From the NCBI GenBank assembly GCA_963965975.1, contig OZ014421.1:4701001-4765000 (forward strand): a stretch of 64,000 nt of DNA, in the 5' to 3' direction. The stretch's first letter is position 1; each line of letters opens with the position of its first letter. A program made the position numbers and the translations under genes. This DNA is from Xestospongia bergquistia. Taxonomy: Eukaryota > Porifera > Demospongiae > Haplosclerida > Petrosiidae. The notes under the pieces were generated by a model, which saw nothing but the letters and a program-made list of their open reading frames with translations, made no database searches and was not told where the DNA came from. Shown one piece after another: positions 11,098 to 22,192 of this stretch.

Positions 11098-14000
11098 ATG
11101 TTCCTACTAATGATGTTGTATTTTTCAGTGACTATTCTCTCCCTCCTTATCTCAATGGAGACTTCACATGCTATGATGATAACCATTAATAAAGTAAGTG
11201 GTCAAGATAATGCTAGTTGCATTAATAGTCCTCTATCACATCCTTGTCAAACTCTTGACCATGTTGTAAGCAATATTCAAATAACTAACAATGTTGGTAT
11301 TTATCTTGAGTCTGAACTTGTATCACTTAAGAGTGTTGTTATATTTAACAATTGGAATAATGTCACAGTCTATGGAAAAGGTCCTAAACTAACTACAATA
11401 AAATGTGAATTAGATAAAGGTGATAGAGCAGGTCTTGTCTTTGAAAGGTACAGTTAAGAAAACTAACTATTATGAATTGCTCTGTGTCTAAAAATTTCAC
11501 TGAAAATGATACATTTCCTTATCAAAGTGGTCTTATCATAATCAATACAACTGATATCAATATACAGAGTATCTTTGTCATTGAAAATAATGGATTTGGT
11601 GCTGTATTGATAAACAATGAAGGAGTCATCAAAATAAATTCCTCACTATTTTCAAACAATTCATTAGATCCTACTCTAGACTCTATTCATGGAGGTGGTG
11701 GTATGTTTATTATGGTATCAGCATGTAGTCCAATGTCAAAACAATGTCCTACATCCCTTACTATAGGACATGGGAACTATACAATTTTGGACTCAAACTT
11801 TACACACAATAATCGTATCAAACCTAATGTTACTGAACAATGGACAGTGTCATATGGAGGTGGATTAAATATATTTTTGAGATGGGGTTCAGAAGAGAAT
11901 GTTTTCCAAATTTCTAACAGTTTGTTTGATAATAACACAGCAGTTGGAGGAGGAGGAATGGGTCTAGCTATTAGAAACACAGCTAATAATAACAAGATAA
12001 CAATAGATAATTGCTGTTTTCATTACAATAATGCCAGTAAACAACAAGGAGGAGGGGGAGGCATAAAAGTGAGTGTAAATTCTTACACTATAACAAATGA
12101 TCCAGATAGCCCACATAACAACACTATTATTATTGAAATGTGTAATTTCATTAATAATACTGCAATGTATGGTGCAGGAACAAATGTTGTAGCAAGTACA
12201 GTGTTTGACAAAAAAACACACAACAACAACCTAACCTTCAGCTTTTGTAGATGGCAGTTCAATTATTCTCCTGTCAGTGCAGCTGTTGATATTGCTCCTG
12301 ATGTCCGTCAACAAACAGAATCAAACTTCATTGTAGAACCACTTTTTAAAAATTGTCAAATAATTGATCACAGGCTTGTACCTATGAATGTCGAGGATGA
12401 CTCAACTCCTATTATTGGAAAAGGAGTATTTCTAATAACAAAATTGAAAGTCCATTTCAAAGGACACACAATATTTGAAGGGAACAATAACACAGCTTTG
12501 TGTCTTATCTCAGCTATTGTGATAATTAAGAATGAATCTGAAGTCACATTTTATAATAATAGAGGCAGCAAAGGTGGAGCAATAGCACTGGAAGAATTTT
12601 CAATTATTCGTTATGAAAATGATGTTGTTTTTAATTTTACTTACAACATAGCTAGTTTAGTAGGAGGAGCTATTTATGTCTCAAATCAGGACCAACATCT
12701 TTCCTTTGCATCACACACTTGTTTCTTAGAGAGCTTTACCAAAAGAATAAATGAAACTAAAAATGTGACTTTCCATTTCTGGAGTAATAAAGCAAAATAC
12801 TATAATAATTCCATTTATACAGTAGCATTACATCCCTGCAAATATGTTTGTGATCCACCTATCCCATCTAATGTTAACCCTTTCAATGAAAGCAGTAATA
12901 ATTGTTTGGGTCAATTTTACTTTCGTGATCAACAATCTCATGAAGTAATGACTGAAGCATCCTATATAATACTTCATGCAAATAACATTAAAATCATACC
13001 AGGAGTATCAACATACTTACATATTGAATGCAAAGATGATCTTGGACAGATTGTCACATTAATAACTGTGTATTTTGCAGAGGTTCTAAACAAATGTAAT
13101 CAACAACATAATGCTCTGGATTGTCATGATCCAGTATCACTTGTCATTATAAATAATCAAATTACACTACATGGACAACCAGGTGAAAAAGGTATCATCA
13201 CTTTGACTCCTCTTGGCAATCGAGGCTCACAAGTTCAAATTAACTTCACCCTGTCTTATTGTCCTCCAGGCTATGTCATCCATAAGCGTAGTTGTCAATG
13301 TTCTGCAACAATGGACAGTACTCACTGGTATAATGGTATACTGGGATGCAATGACACAGCAATGGCTGCACTTGTTACACCAGGTTTTTGGATGGGGTAC
13401 ATTGGAAATAAAGAAGGTGATGAGTCTGCTGACAACTTGTACACTAGTGACTGCCCTTTGGGATATTGTAATGTCTTCTACCAAGTTTATGAAAATTCTA
13501 ATGGACGTTTCAGTCAAGTAAAATCAAATCCAACAAGAAAGGGTCTAGAGGCAATAATTTGTGCTCATAACAGACGAGGGACTTTATGTGGTGAGTGTGT
13601 CCCAGGTACATCAGTATACTATCACTCTAGTTCTTATCAATGTAACAAAAACAAGAACTGTCATCTTGGCTTTTTATTCTATACAGTATCAGAGTTAATA
13701 CCAGTAGTTATATTATTTACAATTGTTCTCTATTTTAATGTTAGCTTTACCAGTGGATCTGCTTATAGTATTGTCTTTATGGCACAACAGTTTCATGCTC
13801 TTGAAATAACAGTTCAAGGTGCTATACATTATCAAAGTCAAATTCTGTTAACAATAGCATATACTGTGTACAACATTTTAAACCTCAACTTCTTTAACAT
13901 TGAGAAACTATCATTTTGTATTTGGTCTGGTGCTACTACTCTTGATACATTAGTAATGAAATATGTATCAATACTTTTTGCCATTAGTCTAGTACTGTTA

Positions 14001-14912
14001 CTAGTATACTTACAAGACTGTTGTTTCTCAAAATGTAGATGTGGACGACGTAGCTCAGTTGTACAGGGACTAACAGCATTTTTAGTCATATGCTACTCAC
14101 AGTGTACATATGTGACATTTAATATTCTCAGCAAAGAAACACCAAGTGGGATGGGAGGCAAGCTTGCAAACAGAGTTGTATTTTTATCAGGAGAGATACC
14201 ATATTTTAGAGACAAACATCTCTACTATGCCATACCAGCTGTTGTTTGTTTATGTCTTATTGTAGTCCCTGTTCCTCTAATACTTCTCTTTGATCCTCTT
14301 CTTTTGAGAATTGAAGATCGTATCAGTTGGTGCTTTTATCGACAACCATGGACTCGTATACGTGATCGTTTTAAACCACTTCTGGATTCATTTCAAGGTT
14401 GTTTTAAAGATCGTTTTCGTTGTTTTGCAGGTTTGTTCTTTTGTTATCATCTAATGATACCTGCAAGATTTGTTATTTCAATGAACACACTTCAATATTA
14501 CTATGTATTGGAGATAATATTAATTCTAATATTAGTTCTACAAGCTATTGTACAACCATTCCATGACATCACACATAACATCATTGCAGTCCTCTCTTTT
14601 TGTAACTTGGTAGTTATTAATTTAATAACTATCAGAGTCTACTCGTCTGTATCAAACAAAGGTTATACTACAGAGACTCATATATTGCAGTGGATACAGA
14701 CAATATTGGTTTATATGCCTTTATTGGTTGCTACAATCTGGTTGATGAAGAAAGTGATAAGGAAATATTTTATGAAAGTGAAATGTCTCAAGAAATCATT
14801 GTATCAACCAGATGATAAAGAGTATGAAGTTAGTTTGATATATGATAGAGGTGAGAAATATGGCTCAATGGAGGTTGATGGTCATTGTCGACATCGTCAA
14901 GGACTATCATGA
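11098..14912 (+). pseudogene. Array copy 3: beta-helix/multi-pass membrane protein, frameshift in N-terminal part, divergent cassettes
   Basis: The start at 11098 gives a signal peptide (MFLLMMLYF...). The frame breaks near 11,443-11,450, where about 10 bases are missing relative to copies 4 and 5 (GAAAGGTACAGTTAAG against a longer GAAAATTGTCAAGGGGTCC form). The rest is open from 11,472 to 14,912. The later frame starts with MNCSVSKNF, has no signal peptide, and would probably not reach the membrane correctly by itself. Two stretches diverge strongly from the other copies: ~12,080-12,250 (beta-helix repeats before the FNYSP motif) and ~12,726-13,150 (ESFTKRINETKN... through the beta-sandwich-like segment). 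The flanking blocks are almost identical to copies 1, 2 and 4. With one deletion only, a sequencing or allele problem cannot be excluded. Confidence 0.85.
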
Positions 14913-15314
14913 AACAATTATATATTATTAGTAGGGGTCAGGTGTGCTTTAAGTCATTAATATTAATTGTATATTAGTAGTAGTTTGTTTTGATAGTTTG
15001 TGCTATTTGATTCCAATTATTAGTAATTAATCTTATATAGTTAACTTACTGTTGAGTTTATTGTTGATTGTTACATTATTTGAACATTTAATATCTGCAC
15101 AAATGAATCCAAAATTGTAAGCAAAAGGGGAGGGTCCACTAGAAGTACTGTTTTTGATGACACAGCATTTTATTTCTGATACTACAGAGATAGCTAGTTA
15201 TGTCCTGCTTATTATTTATTCATGTGTTCATATCTTAAGATACAGTATTGACATATAATACTTATAAACTAGATCTATTTCAACCTGCTAAATAAAGGGA
15301 TTTGTGTGATTTCA
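14913..15314. other. 3' flank of copy 3
   Basis: AT-rich, no gene. It contains one TATTATTAGTAGGGGTCAGGTGTGC motif immediately after the stop and the shared 'CTTACTGTTGAGTTTATTGTTGATTGTTACA' block. Confidence 0.6.
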
Positions 15315-15329
15315 GAGAGAAAGAAAAAT

Positions 15330-15367
<38 letters not shown>

Positions 15368-15368
15368 T
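15315..15368. repeat. (GA)n microsatellite
   Basis: GAGAGA-rich run. It sits where the PIK3R4-derived fragment begins and corresponds to the GA run at 34,309-34,390 in the intact gene. Confidence 0.85.
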
Positions 15369-15700
15369 AGCTTATCACATTTTATGTACATAATTTATAC
15401 CTGCTTTTTTAATTTATGAATACTTTAGGAGAATACCTTGAATGGAATAGATTGACTTTAACTTCTTAGTTTATGATTTAGGTCCTAAACTTTAGGATAT
15501 GGGTTTGAGATTATTAAAGGTTGGGTTTATTATCACTTATATGATTCTTGAAGATTGACTAACACTAACATGAAGAAATATTGATTGTGGAAGAACTTCT
15601 TGTAGTTCTTTGAGGTCAAATACACCTCAGAAAGGACCAGGAAAGGAACTCTCATTCAGTGTTTCTACAGCAACAAATTCAATTAGTTTAAACTCAAAAA
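15369..15700 (-). pseudogene. PIK3R4 fragment in spacer 3-4
   Basis: Matches intact PIK3R4 34,390-34,460 and then 34,690-35,060. It includes the exon encoding the [12 protein letters not shown] segment, here reading 'GGAAGAACTTCTTGTAGTTCTTTGAGGTCAAAT' on the plus strand. Internal parts are lost. Antisense to the array. Confidence 0.7.
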
Positions 15701-15932
15701 TTATAAGTTTAATAAATATGACAACACAACAAAAGTGAATATATCTATTTATTAATTAATAATGATTCAAGTTTGTCCAAAATATTTCAGTTTCACAACA
15801 AATTCCCAAGATCATTTTTATCATTGACTATATGATTATGTATCTTATGACATCTAATTGATAACAGCTGCTCAATAAGACTACAGAGACAGATTCTTTC
15901 ATTTAGAATAAATTTGGCTACACTTCCTAATA
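15701..15932. other. 5' flank of copy 4
   Basis: AT-rich, no coding signal. Compared with other copies the sequence before the start has lost the GAAGAGATG start, so the first usable ATG is the next one in frame. Confidence 0.4.
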
Positions 15933-18900
15933 ATGATGATGTATGTTTCAATGGGTCTTATATTCCTTCTTATCTCAATGGTGACTTCACATGCTATGAT
16001 GATAATCATTAATAAAGTAAGTGGTCAAGATAATGCTAGTTGCATTAATAGTCCTCCATCACATCCTTGTCAAACTCTTGACTATGTTGTAAGCAATATT
16101 AAAACAACTAACAATGTTAGCATTTATCTTGAGAGTGAACTTGTATCACTTAAGAGTGTTGTTACATTTAACAATTGGAATAATGTCACAGTCTATGGAA
16201 AAGGTCCTAAACTAACTACAATAAAATGTGAAATGGATGATGGTAATAAAGCAGGTCTTGTCTTTGAAAATTGTCAAGGGGTCCAGTTAAGAAAACTAAC
16301 TATTATGAATTGCTCTGTGTCTAAAAATTTCACTGAAAATGATACATTACCTTATCAAAGCGGTCTTATCATAATCAATACAACTGATATCAATATACAG
16401 AGTATCTTTGTCATTGAAAATAATGGATTTGGTGCTGTATTGATAAACAATGAAGGAGTCATCAAAATAAATTCCTCACTATTTTCAAACAATTCATTAG
16501 ATCCTACTCTAGACTCTATTCATGGAGGTGGTGGTATGTTTATTATGGTATCAGCATGTAGTCCAATATCAACACAATGTCCTACATTCCTTACTATAGG
16601 ACATGGAAACTATACAATTTTGGACTCAAACTTTACACACAATAATCGTATCAAACCTAATGTTACTGAACAATGGACAGTATCATATGGAGGTGGATTA
16701 AATATATTTTTGAGATGGAATTCAAAAGAGAATCATTTCCGAATTTCTAACAGTTTGTTTGATAGTAACACAGCAGTTGGAGGAGGAGGAATGGGTCTAG
16801 CTATTAGAAACACAGCTAATAATAACAAGATAACAATAGATAATTGCTGTTTTCATTACAATAATGGTAGTACATATGGAGGAGGAGGGGGAGGTTTAAA
16901 AGTGAGTGTATATGCCATTAATAAAACAAACAGTCCATACAACAATACTATCATCATTAACAAGTGTAACTTTATTGCTAATACTGCAATTTATGGAGCA
17001 GGAACCAGTCTTTTTGCAAGTTCAAGATTAAATAATTCATATACCAACATGCTTATCTTTATCTTTTCTACATGGCAATTCAATTTTTCTCCTATAAGTG
17101 CAGCTGTAGATATTGCTCCTGATGTCCGCCAACAAACTGAATCAAACTTCATAGTAGAACCTCTCTTTAAAAATTGTCAAATACTTTACCACAGTCCAAA
17201 CCCAATGAAAGGTAACAATTCCACTCTTTTTATTGGAAAGGGAATATTTCTGATAACAAAACTGAAAGTCTACTTTGAAGGACAAACAATATTTGTACAC
17301 AACCATAACACAGCTTTGTGTCTTATTTCAGCTTCTGTGATAATTAAGAATGGATCTGAAGTCACATTTTATGATAACAGAGGCATCAATGGTGGAGCAA
17401 TAGCACTGAAAGAATTCTCAATTATTCATTATGAAAATGATGTCACTTTTAATTTTACTCACAACATAGCTAGTTTAGTAGGAGGAGCTATTTATGTATC
17501 AAATCAGGAAGAACATCTCTCCTTTGCATCACACACATGTTTTCTTCAGAGTACCAATAAAGTTGGAGCTCAAAATGTCACCTTTCATTTCAAAAATAAT
17601 CTATCTAAAAATATTCCTCATTCCATTTATATTGTGGCATTACATCCCTGCCAATATACTTGTGATCCTCATATCCCATCTAATGTTAACCCTTTCAATG
17701 ATGAGAGTGATAATTGTTTAGGTCAATTTTACTTTCATGATCAACAATCTTTTGAAGTAGTAACTGAAGTATCTGATATCATAGTTAATATTTCTATGAT
17801 CACAGTCATACCAGGAAGAGCAACATATTTACCAGTTGAATTTAGAGATGATCTTGGACATAATATTACATCAATGACTGTGTGTTTTGTAGAATTTGAT
17901 CATAATCAGCCACACCATAGTGTTCATCTCGACCCACTATCAAACATCATTACAAACAATCAAATTATATTACATGGACAGCCAGGTGAAAGTGGAACAG
18001 TTATCTTGACTCCTGTTGGCACACGAGATACACAAGTCCACATTAACTTCAACATATCTCATTGTCCTCCAGGCTATGTCATCCATAAAGGTAGTTGTCA
18101 ATGTTCTGCAACAATGGACAGTACTTACTGGTACAATGGTATACTGGGATGTAATGACACAGCAATGGCTGCACTCGTTACACCAGGTTTTTGGATGGGA
18201 TACATTGGAAATAGAGAAGGTGATGAATCTGCTGACAACTTGTACACTAGTGACTGCCCTTTGGAATATTGTAATTTGTTCTACCAAATTAATGAAAATT
18301 CTAATGGACGTTTCAGTCAAGTAAAATCAAATCCAACAAGAAAGGGTCTAGAGGCAGTTATTTGTGCTCATAACAGACAAGGGACATTATGTGGTGAGTG
18401 TGTCCCAGGTACATCAGTATACTATCACTCTAGTTCTTATCAATGTAAGAAAAACAAGAACTGTCATCTTGGCTTTTTATTCTATACAGTATCAGAGTTA
18501 ATACCAGTAGTTGTATTATTTACTATTGTTCTCTATTTTAATATTAGCTTTACCAGTGGATCTGCTTATAGTATTGTCTTTATGGCACAACAGTTTAGAA
18601 GTCTGGAAATAACAGTTCAAGGTGCTATACATTATCAAAGTCAAATTCTGTTAACAATAGCGAATACTGTGTACAACATTTTAAACCTCAACTTCTTTAA
18701 CATTGATAAACTATCATTTTGTATTTGGTCTAGTGCTACTACTCTTGATACATTAGTAATGAAATATGTATCAATACTTTTTGCCATTAGTCTAGTACTG
18801 TTACTAGTATACTTACAAGACTGTTGTTTCTCAAAGTGTAGATGTGGACGACGTAGTTCAGTTGTACAAGGACTAACAGCATTTTTAGTAATATGTTACT

Positions 18901-19715
18901 CACAGTGTACATATGTGACATTTAATATTCTCAACCAAGAAACACCAATAGGAATGGGAGGCAAGCACACAAGCACAGTTGTATTTTTATCTGGAGAGAT
19001 ACCATATTTTAGAGACAAACATCTCTACTATGCCATACCAGCTGTTCTGTGTTTATGTCTTATTGTAGTCCCTGTTCCTCTAATACTTCTCTTTGATCCT
19101 CTTCTTTTGAGAATTGAAGATCGTATCAGTTGGTGCTTTTGTCTACAACCATGGACTCGTATACGTGATCGTTTTAAACCACTTCTGGATTCATTTCAAG
19201 GTTGTTTTAAAGATCGTTTTCGTTGTTTTGCAGGTTTGTTTTTTTGTTATCATCTAATGATACTTGTAAATATTGTCACTGCAATGAACACACTTCAATA
19301 TTACTATGTATTGGAAATAATATTAATTCTAATACTAGTTCTACAAGCTATTGTACAACCATTCCGTGACATCACTCATAACATCATTGCAGTCCTCTCC
19401 TTTTGTAACTTGGTAGTTATTAATTTAATAACTATTAGAGTCTATTCATCTGTATCAAACAAAGGTTATACTACAGAGACTCATATATTGCAGTGGATAC
19501 AGACAATATTGGTTTATATGCCTTTATTGGTTGCTACAATCTGGTTGATGAAGAAAGTAATGAGGAAATATTTTATGAAAGTGAAATGTCTGAAGAAGTC
19601 ATTTTATCAACCAGATGATAAAGAGTATGAAGTTAGTTTGATATATGATAGAGGTGAGATATATGGCTCAATGGAGGTTGATGGTCATTGTCAACATTGT
19701 CAAGGACAATCATAA
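15933..19715 (+). CDS. Array copy 4: intact secreted-start beta-helix/multi-pass membrane protein, 1,260 aa
   Basis: The best preserved member, uninterrupted. Residues 1-21 form a signal peptide. Residues ~30-400 are pectin-lyase-like beta-helix repeats: a C..SPPSHPCQTL entry motif and Gly-rich turns such as GGGGMF, GGGGMGLAI and GGGGGG. Residues ~400-540 are a second helix block (GGAIAL, GGAIYVSN) like that of polymorphic outer-membrane proteins. About 620-710 looks like a beta-sandwich (ITVIPGRATYLPVEF...INFNISHCPPGY). About 711-845 is Cys-rich (CQCS, DCPLEYC, GTLCGEC). Hydrophobic segments lie near 846-870, 943-962, 976-999, 1032-1056, 1098-1119, 1125-1145, 1150-1171 and 1186-1207. The tail (1208-1260) is basic then acidic (KKVMRKYFMKVK, DDKEYEV). 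Many NxS/T sequons suggest a glycosylated extracellular part. A surface receptor or adhesion role is inferred from architecture; I recognise no named family. No introns, unlike PIK3R4 and KYAT3 next door. Confidence 0.88.
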   Translation: MMMYVSMGLIFLLISMVTSHAMMIIINKVSGQDNASCINSPPSHPCQTLDYVVSNIKTTNNVSIYLESELVSLKSVVTFNNWNNVTVYGKGPKLTTIKCEMDDGNKAGLVFENCQGVQLRKLTIMNCSVSKNFTENDTLPYQSGLIIINTTDINIQSIFVIENNGFGAVLINNEGVIKINSSLFSNNSLDPTLDSIHGGGGMFIMVSACSPISTQCPTFLTIGHGNYTILDSNFTHNNRIKPNVTEQWTVSYGGGLNIFLRWNSKENHFRISNSLFDSNTAVGGGGMGLAIRNTANNNKITIDNCCFHYNNGSTYGGGGGGLKVSVYAINKTNSPYNNTIIINKCNFIANTAIYGAGTSLFASSRLNNSYTNMLIFIFSTWQFNFSPISAAVDIAPDVRQQTESNFIVEPLFKNCQILYHSPNPMKGNNSTLFIGKGIFLITKLKVYFEGQTIFVHNHNTALCLISASVIIKNGSEVTFYDNRGINGGAIALKEFSIIHYENDVTFNFTHNIASLVGGAIYVSNQEEHLSFASHTCFLQSTNKVGAQNVTFHFKNNLSKNIPHSIYIVALHPCQYTCDPHIPSNVNPFNDESDNCLGQFYFHDQQSFEVVTEVSDIIVNISMITVIPGRATYLPVEFRDDLGHNITSMTVCFVEFDHNQPHHSVHLDPLSNIITNNQIILHGQPGESGTVILTPVGTRDTQVHINFNISHCPPGYVIHKGSCQCSATMDSTYWYNGILGCNDTAMAALVTPGFWMGYIGNREGDESADNLYTSDCPLEYCNLFYQINENSNGRFSQVKSNPTRKGLEAVICAHNRQGTLCGECVPGTSVYYHSSSYQCKKNKNCHLGFLFYTVSELIPVVVLFTIVLYFNISFTSGSAYSIVFMAQQFRSLEITVQGAIHYQSQILLTIANTVYNILNLNFFNIDKLSFCIWSSATTLDTLVMKYVSILFAISLVLLLVYLQDCCFSKCRCGRRSSVVQGLTAFLVICYSQCTYVTFNILNQETPIGMGGKHTSTVVFLSGEIPYFRDKHLYYAIPAVLCLCLIVVPVPLILLFDPLLLRIEDRISWCFCLQPWTRIRDRFKPLLDSFQGCFKDRFRCFAGLFFCYHLMILVNIVTAMNTLQYYYVLEIILILILVLQAIVQPFRDITHNIIAVLSFCNLVVINLITIRVYSSVSNKGYTTETHILQWIQTILVYMPLLVATIWLMKKVMRKYFMKVKCLKKSFYQPDDKEYEVSLIYDRGEIYGSMEVDGHCQHCQGQS

Positions 19716-20509
19716 AACAATATATTTGTGTGTACTTTTAATACAATATTAATAATTATGTATTATTATTAGTAAAGGGAAGTGTGTGCAATTATATATT
19801 ATTATAGTCGGAATCAGGTGTGCTTTCAGTTATTAATATTAATTATATATTAGTAGTAGTAGTGTTTTTTGATTGTTTATGCTATTAGATTCAAATTATC
19901 AGTAAATAATCTTATACAATTGACTTACTGTTGAGTTTATTGTTGATTGTTACATCATTTGAAAAAGAGTAAACAAAACAGAAGGAATCACTGTAATTAT
20001 GTTTCTGATTATAGAGCATTGTTTATGAGATACTTATGTCAAATTTATATTTTGTAAGTCTCTGTGTAAATGTCTTAAGATAGAGTATTGAATTATGATA
20101 TTAGCATGTAATTAGAACTATATCAACCTGATAAATGAAAGGATATAGGTATTTCATCCTAACTTTGATATAAACACATATAAATAGCTCCAGATGATTC
20201 TTGATATGTAAAATTTCACTTGAAGTGGTTCTTGACAACATAAGGCTGGCAATTTCATTATAGGATCTGAATTAATATTATTTCTACATTTGTCTCAGAA
20301 ATGTGAATTAATATTATTTCTACATTTGTCTCAGAAAAGTGACAAAAATATAGAAAAAATGAAATGGAAATAACATGAACTTTAGAAACATGTAAGAGGT
20401 TACAGATATTAAGATATAATTATATGCTTATTAATTAATTCTTGACAATATTTTATTAATAACTAGAAGCATATCATATATATATCAGAAGAAAATTAAC
20501 AGATATCAT
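19716..20509. other. 3' flank of copy 4
   Basis: AT-rich, no gene. It contains TATTATTAGTA motifs after the stop and a perfect ~40-bp tandem duplication at 20,268-20,335 (GAATTAATATTATTTCTAC repeated). From ~19,965 it matches 31,540-32,040 after copy 6. Confidence 0.6.
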
Positions 20510-20910
20510 TAAAAGTTATAAATGATAAACAAAAACATGACAGCTTTGAGTTTATTAAAGGTTGAGCTTATATGATCCTTAAAGCTGAACAAATATCCCA
20601 ACAATCTATTATTATTATAAAATGAAATCATCAATATTACCAGCTGTAACTGGGGAACGATCTTGCTATTGCCTCTTCTATTAACAAAAATACACAAAAT
20701 TAATACATCTATCAATTCAATATTCCTTAAACAATTACATACCTTGACTTATTAGTGGATACAAATTGTGGTTGACTAATACTCTCATATATAATAGATA
20801 TTGATTGTGAAAGAACTTATCGTAGTTCTTTGAGGTCAACTAAATTTTAGAAAGGAGCAGAAAGGGGCTCTCCTTCGGTGCTTCTACAACAACAAATTCA
20901 GTTAGCTTAT
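20510..20910 (-). pseudogene. PIK3R4 fragment in spacer 4-5
   Basis: Matches intact PIK3R4 ~34,690-35,060, including the exon encoding the ELQQVLPRS region and its flanking splice sites. A few substitutions and indels break the frame. Antisense to the array. Confidence 0.7.
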
Positions 20911-21036
20911 AAACTATATACAAATTGCAACAAACAATTTAACATAATAATATAACAGAACAAGAATATACTATTTGTAATAATGAAGGTAATTGTAGAC
21001 AATCTAGAAATTATTATTATTAACTTGTATTATTTT

Positions 21037-21150
21037 CAGTCAATTCATGTAACACTAGTACTATTACTGGACTGGGTGTACTAGTTGGTATATTGTTGAT
21101 TGTAGTGATAACTTGTTTTGTATATGCAAACAATTATACAATTTTTCATC
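21037..21150 (+). other. Possible relic exon encoding a transmembrane segment
   Basis: After TATTTTCAG (a good acceptor, ending at 21,039) a short frame reads NSCNTSTITGLGVLVGILLI and continues VVITCFVYA. That is a typical single-pass membrane helix with small-residue motifs and a sequon. It has no start codon and no visible downstream exon, and the DNA after it matches the spacer sequence near 4,770. It may be a leftover exon of an unrelated receptor gene or chance. Confidence 0.3.
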
Positions 21151-21627
21151 ACCTTACTACAATCTACCATATCAAACTGTTCCCAAATATGTAAATGGCT
21201 CTCTAACATCATTCAAAATATCAAACAGCAATGCCATATTAGTATCCATGGAAATGATTAATCTGATTAAATGCTTAATCTTCTTAACAGTAAGGTATTT
21301 GTTTAAACTATAGACCTAATATTTCTTTTAAAACCTATTCTTAACTACAATGACAACAGTTTAAGATTCTCAGAGAACTAGCTAGGCTGTCAATACTAAT
21401 AGTAAGTAAATGTGTAACTACCCCTCAAAAAAGGGGGTTCTCCTTTGGCACTCAATTCTAAACAACATGACAATAGATGTACATATCTAATGATAAATTA
21501 TTTAAAAAAATAAAATTACTTGAATAAATTCTTAACTGAACAATGTAAAATGCATATTTCTGTAGCATTCTATCTACACTATAAAAGCTACTTGGTTGAT
21601 TTAACCAATACATGGATTACTGTAAAA
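21151..21627. other. Spacer sequence without a visible gene
   Basis: AT-rich. 21,130-21,230 resembles 4,780-4,860 and 10,550-10,650. Nothing else recognisable. Confidence 0.4.
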
Positions 21628-21686
21628 GCTAGTCTCATCCACTTTTTACCTGGGGGCATGACAGTCTGGGGACGAGACTAGTAAAA
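21628..21686. repeat. Small inverted repeat
   Basis: CTAGTCTCATCC... is mirrored by ...GGGGACGAGACTAG about 35 bases on. This could form a hairpin or be the remains of a terminal-inverted-repeat element. A diverged half copy (GCTAGTCTTATCCACAGACT) lies at ~27,481. Confidence 0.45.
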
Positions 21687-22192
21687 GATGTTTGGTTGAT
21701 TTAACTAATATGGGTATCACTGTAACAGCTGTTTGGTTGATTTAACTAATACAGGTATCACTCCAACACCTGTTTGGTTGAATTAACTAATACAGGTATC
21801 ACTGTAACAGCTGTTTGGTTGATTTAACTAATACAGGTATCACTGTAACAGCTGTTTGGTTGATTTAACTAATATGGGTATCACTGTAACAGCTGTTTGA
21901 TTGATTTAACTAATACAGGCATCACTGTAACAGCTGTTTGGTTGATTTAACTAATTGGGTATCACTGTAACAGCTGTTTCATTGATTTAACTAATACAGG
22001 TATTACTGTAACAGCTGTTTGGTTGATTTAACTAATACGAGTATCACTGTAACAGCTGTTTGGTTGATTTAACTAATACGAGTATCACTGTAACAGCTGT
22101 TTGGTTTATTTAACTAATTGGGTATCACTGTAACAGCTGTTTGGTTGATTTAACTAATTGGGTATCACTGTAACAGCTGTTTGGTTAATTAT
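21687..22192. repeat. ~41-bp minisatellite, about 12 units, upstream of copy 5
   Basis: The unit reads TATCACTGTAACAGCTGTTTGGTTGATTTAACTAATACAGG; some units are shortened to 39 bases by AATTGGG in place of AATACAGG. Nearly every unit carries the palindrome CAGCTG, an E-box consensus. The last unit runs directly into the foldback element (TTTGGTTAATTATCTAACACATA), whose arm end resembles the unit, so the array probably grew from the element's terminus. Confidence 0.85.

Noticed and set aside
11020-11457. Longer N-terminus for copy 3 starting at 11,020
   Set aside because: The extra residues come from the foldback element and would bury the signal peptide. The start at 11,098 aligns with the other copies.
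15933-19715. Bacterial contamination or a chlamydial-type polymorphic membrane protein gene
   Set aside because: The GGAI repeats resemble such proteins, but there is no autotransporter barrel. The C-terminus is a multi-pass helical region, and the array is physically mixed with spliced PIK3R4 DNA.
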